Source: Cytophagales bacterium (lineage in GTDB: Bacteria > Bacteroidota > Bacteroidia > Cytophagales > Cyclobacteriaceae). From it: a stretch of DNA of 45,144 bases. Numbering within the stretch: position 1 is the stretch's first letter; each line of letters starts with the position of its first letter. The notes below the pieces were generated by a model. The model worked only from the letters and a program-made list of their open reading frames with translations. It had not been told where the DNA came from and ran no database searches. The stretch is taken from positions 1 to 45,144 of the forward strand of contig JAKSDO010000169.1 in the NCBI GenBank assembly GCA_022360055.1, given 5' to 3'. Of the stretch, positions 45,135-45,144 are shown piece after piece. The position numbers and the translations under genes were made by a program.

Positions 45135-45144
45135 TGCTCCATGA

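Noticed and set aside
1-45144. CRISPR array, tRNA or rRNA genes, insertion sequences
   Set aside because: No regularly spaced direct repeats, no cloverleaf with a TTC-arm, no rRNA stretches and no transposase were found.

Overview
The window is chromosomal DNA from a member of the Bacteroidota, most likely a Cytophagales-type environmental bacterium. The phylum call rests on a SusC/SusD pair, a TonB-dependent receptor/DUF4249 pair, a PorE-like OmpA protein, lipoproteins without an Asp+2 pattern, an FtsZ ending in FLHDNVD, no consistent Shine-Dalgarno sequences, and promoter -7 boxes of the TAnnTTTG type. The order-level call is inference only. There are no rRNA or tRNA genes, CRISPR arrays, insertion sequences or prophage genes.

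Layout. 1-361 is non-coding with short dispersed repeats. 362-3825 (+) holds folD, queE and a TPR/PD40/CRD/OmpA envelope protein. 4152-9073 (+) is a SusC/SusD nutrient-uptake pair closed by a clear terminator. 9211-13007 (+) is a second uptake pair, an STN/CRD TonB-dependent receptor with a DUF4249 lipoprotein. 13221-15301 (+) is a translationally coupled pair, a small beta-barrel with a mature-end Cys-Cys motif and a DUF3179 lipoprotein. 15386-18462 (-) carries dnaK and, upstream of it, the MeaB GTPase gene. 18544-20733 (+) encodes a CHASE2 membrane protein without output domain and a secreted partner. 20739-21278 (-) is a free-standing NUMOD4/HNH/HTH protein. 21512-22036 (+) is an FMN reductase-like protein.

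22033-37238 (-) is a complete Bacteroidota-style division and cell wall (dcw) cluster in transcription order mraZ, rsmH, ftsL, ftsI, murE, mraY, murD, ftsW, murG, murC, ftsQ, ftsA, ftsZ. Most junctions overlap by 1-17 nt, so it probably forms one long operon. It makes the lipid-linked peptidoglycan precursor (MurC/D/E, MraY, MurG), polymerises and crosslinks it at the septum (FtsW, FtsI) and builds the Z-ring (FtsZ, FtsA, FtsQ, FtsL). murF, ddl and murB are absent here. In front of mraZ are a good -33/-7 promoter and three AAAGTGG boxes at 10-bp period, a textbook MraZ autoregulatory site.

37239-37762 is a 524-bp divergent intergenic region with a large nested inverted repeat. 37763-38998 (+) is a TlpA-like thioredoxin lipoprotein, 39088-39465 (-) a small secreted protein, 39613-40557 (-) a membrane-anchored LytTR regulator, and 40793-45112 (+) a 1439-residue polytopic protein with a Cache-like sensor region and what looks like a decayed P-loop NTPase domain. 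This last protein, with a 17-bp hairpin just before its start codon and a divergent LytTR regulator, is the best candidate here for an undescribed signalling system.
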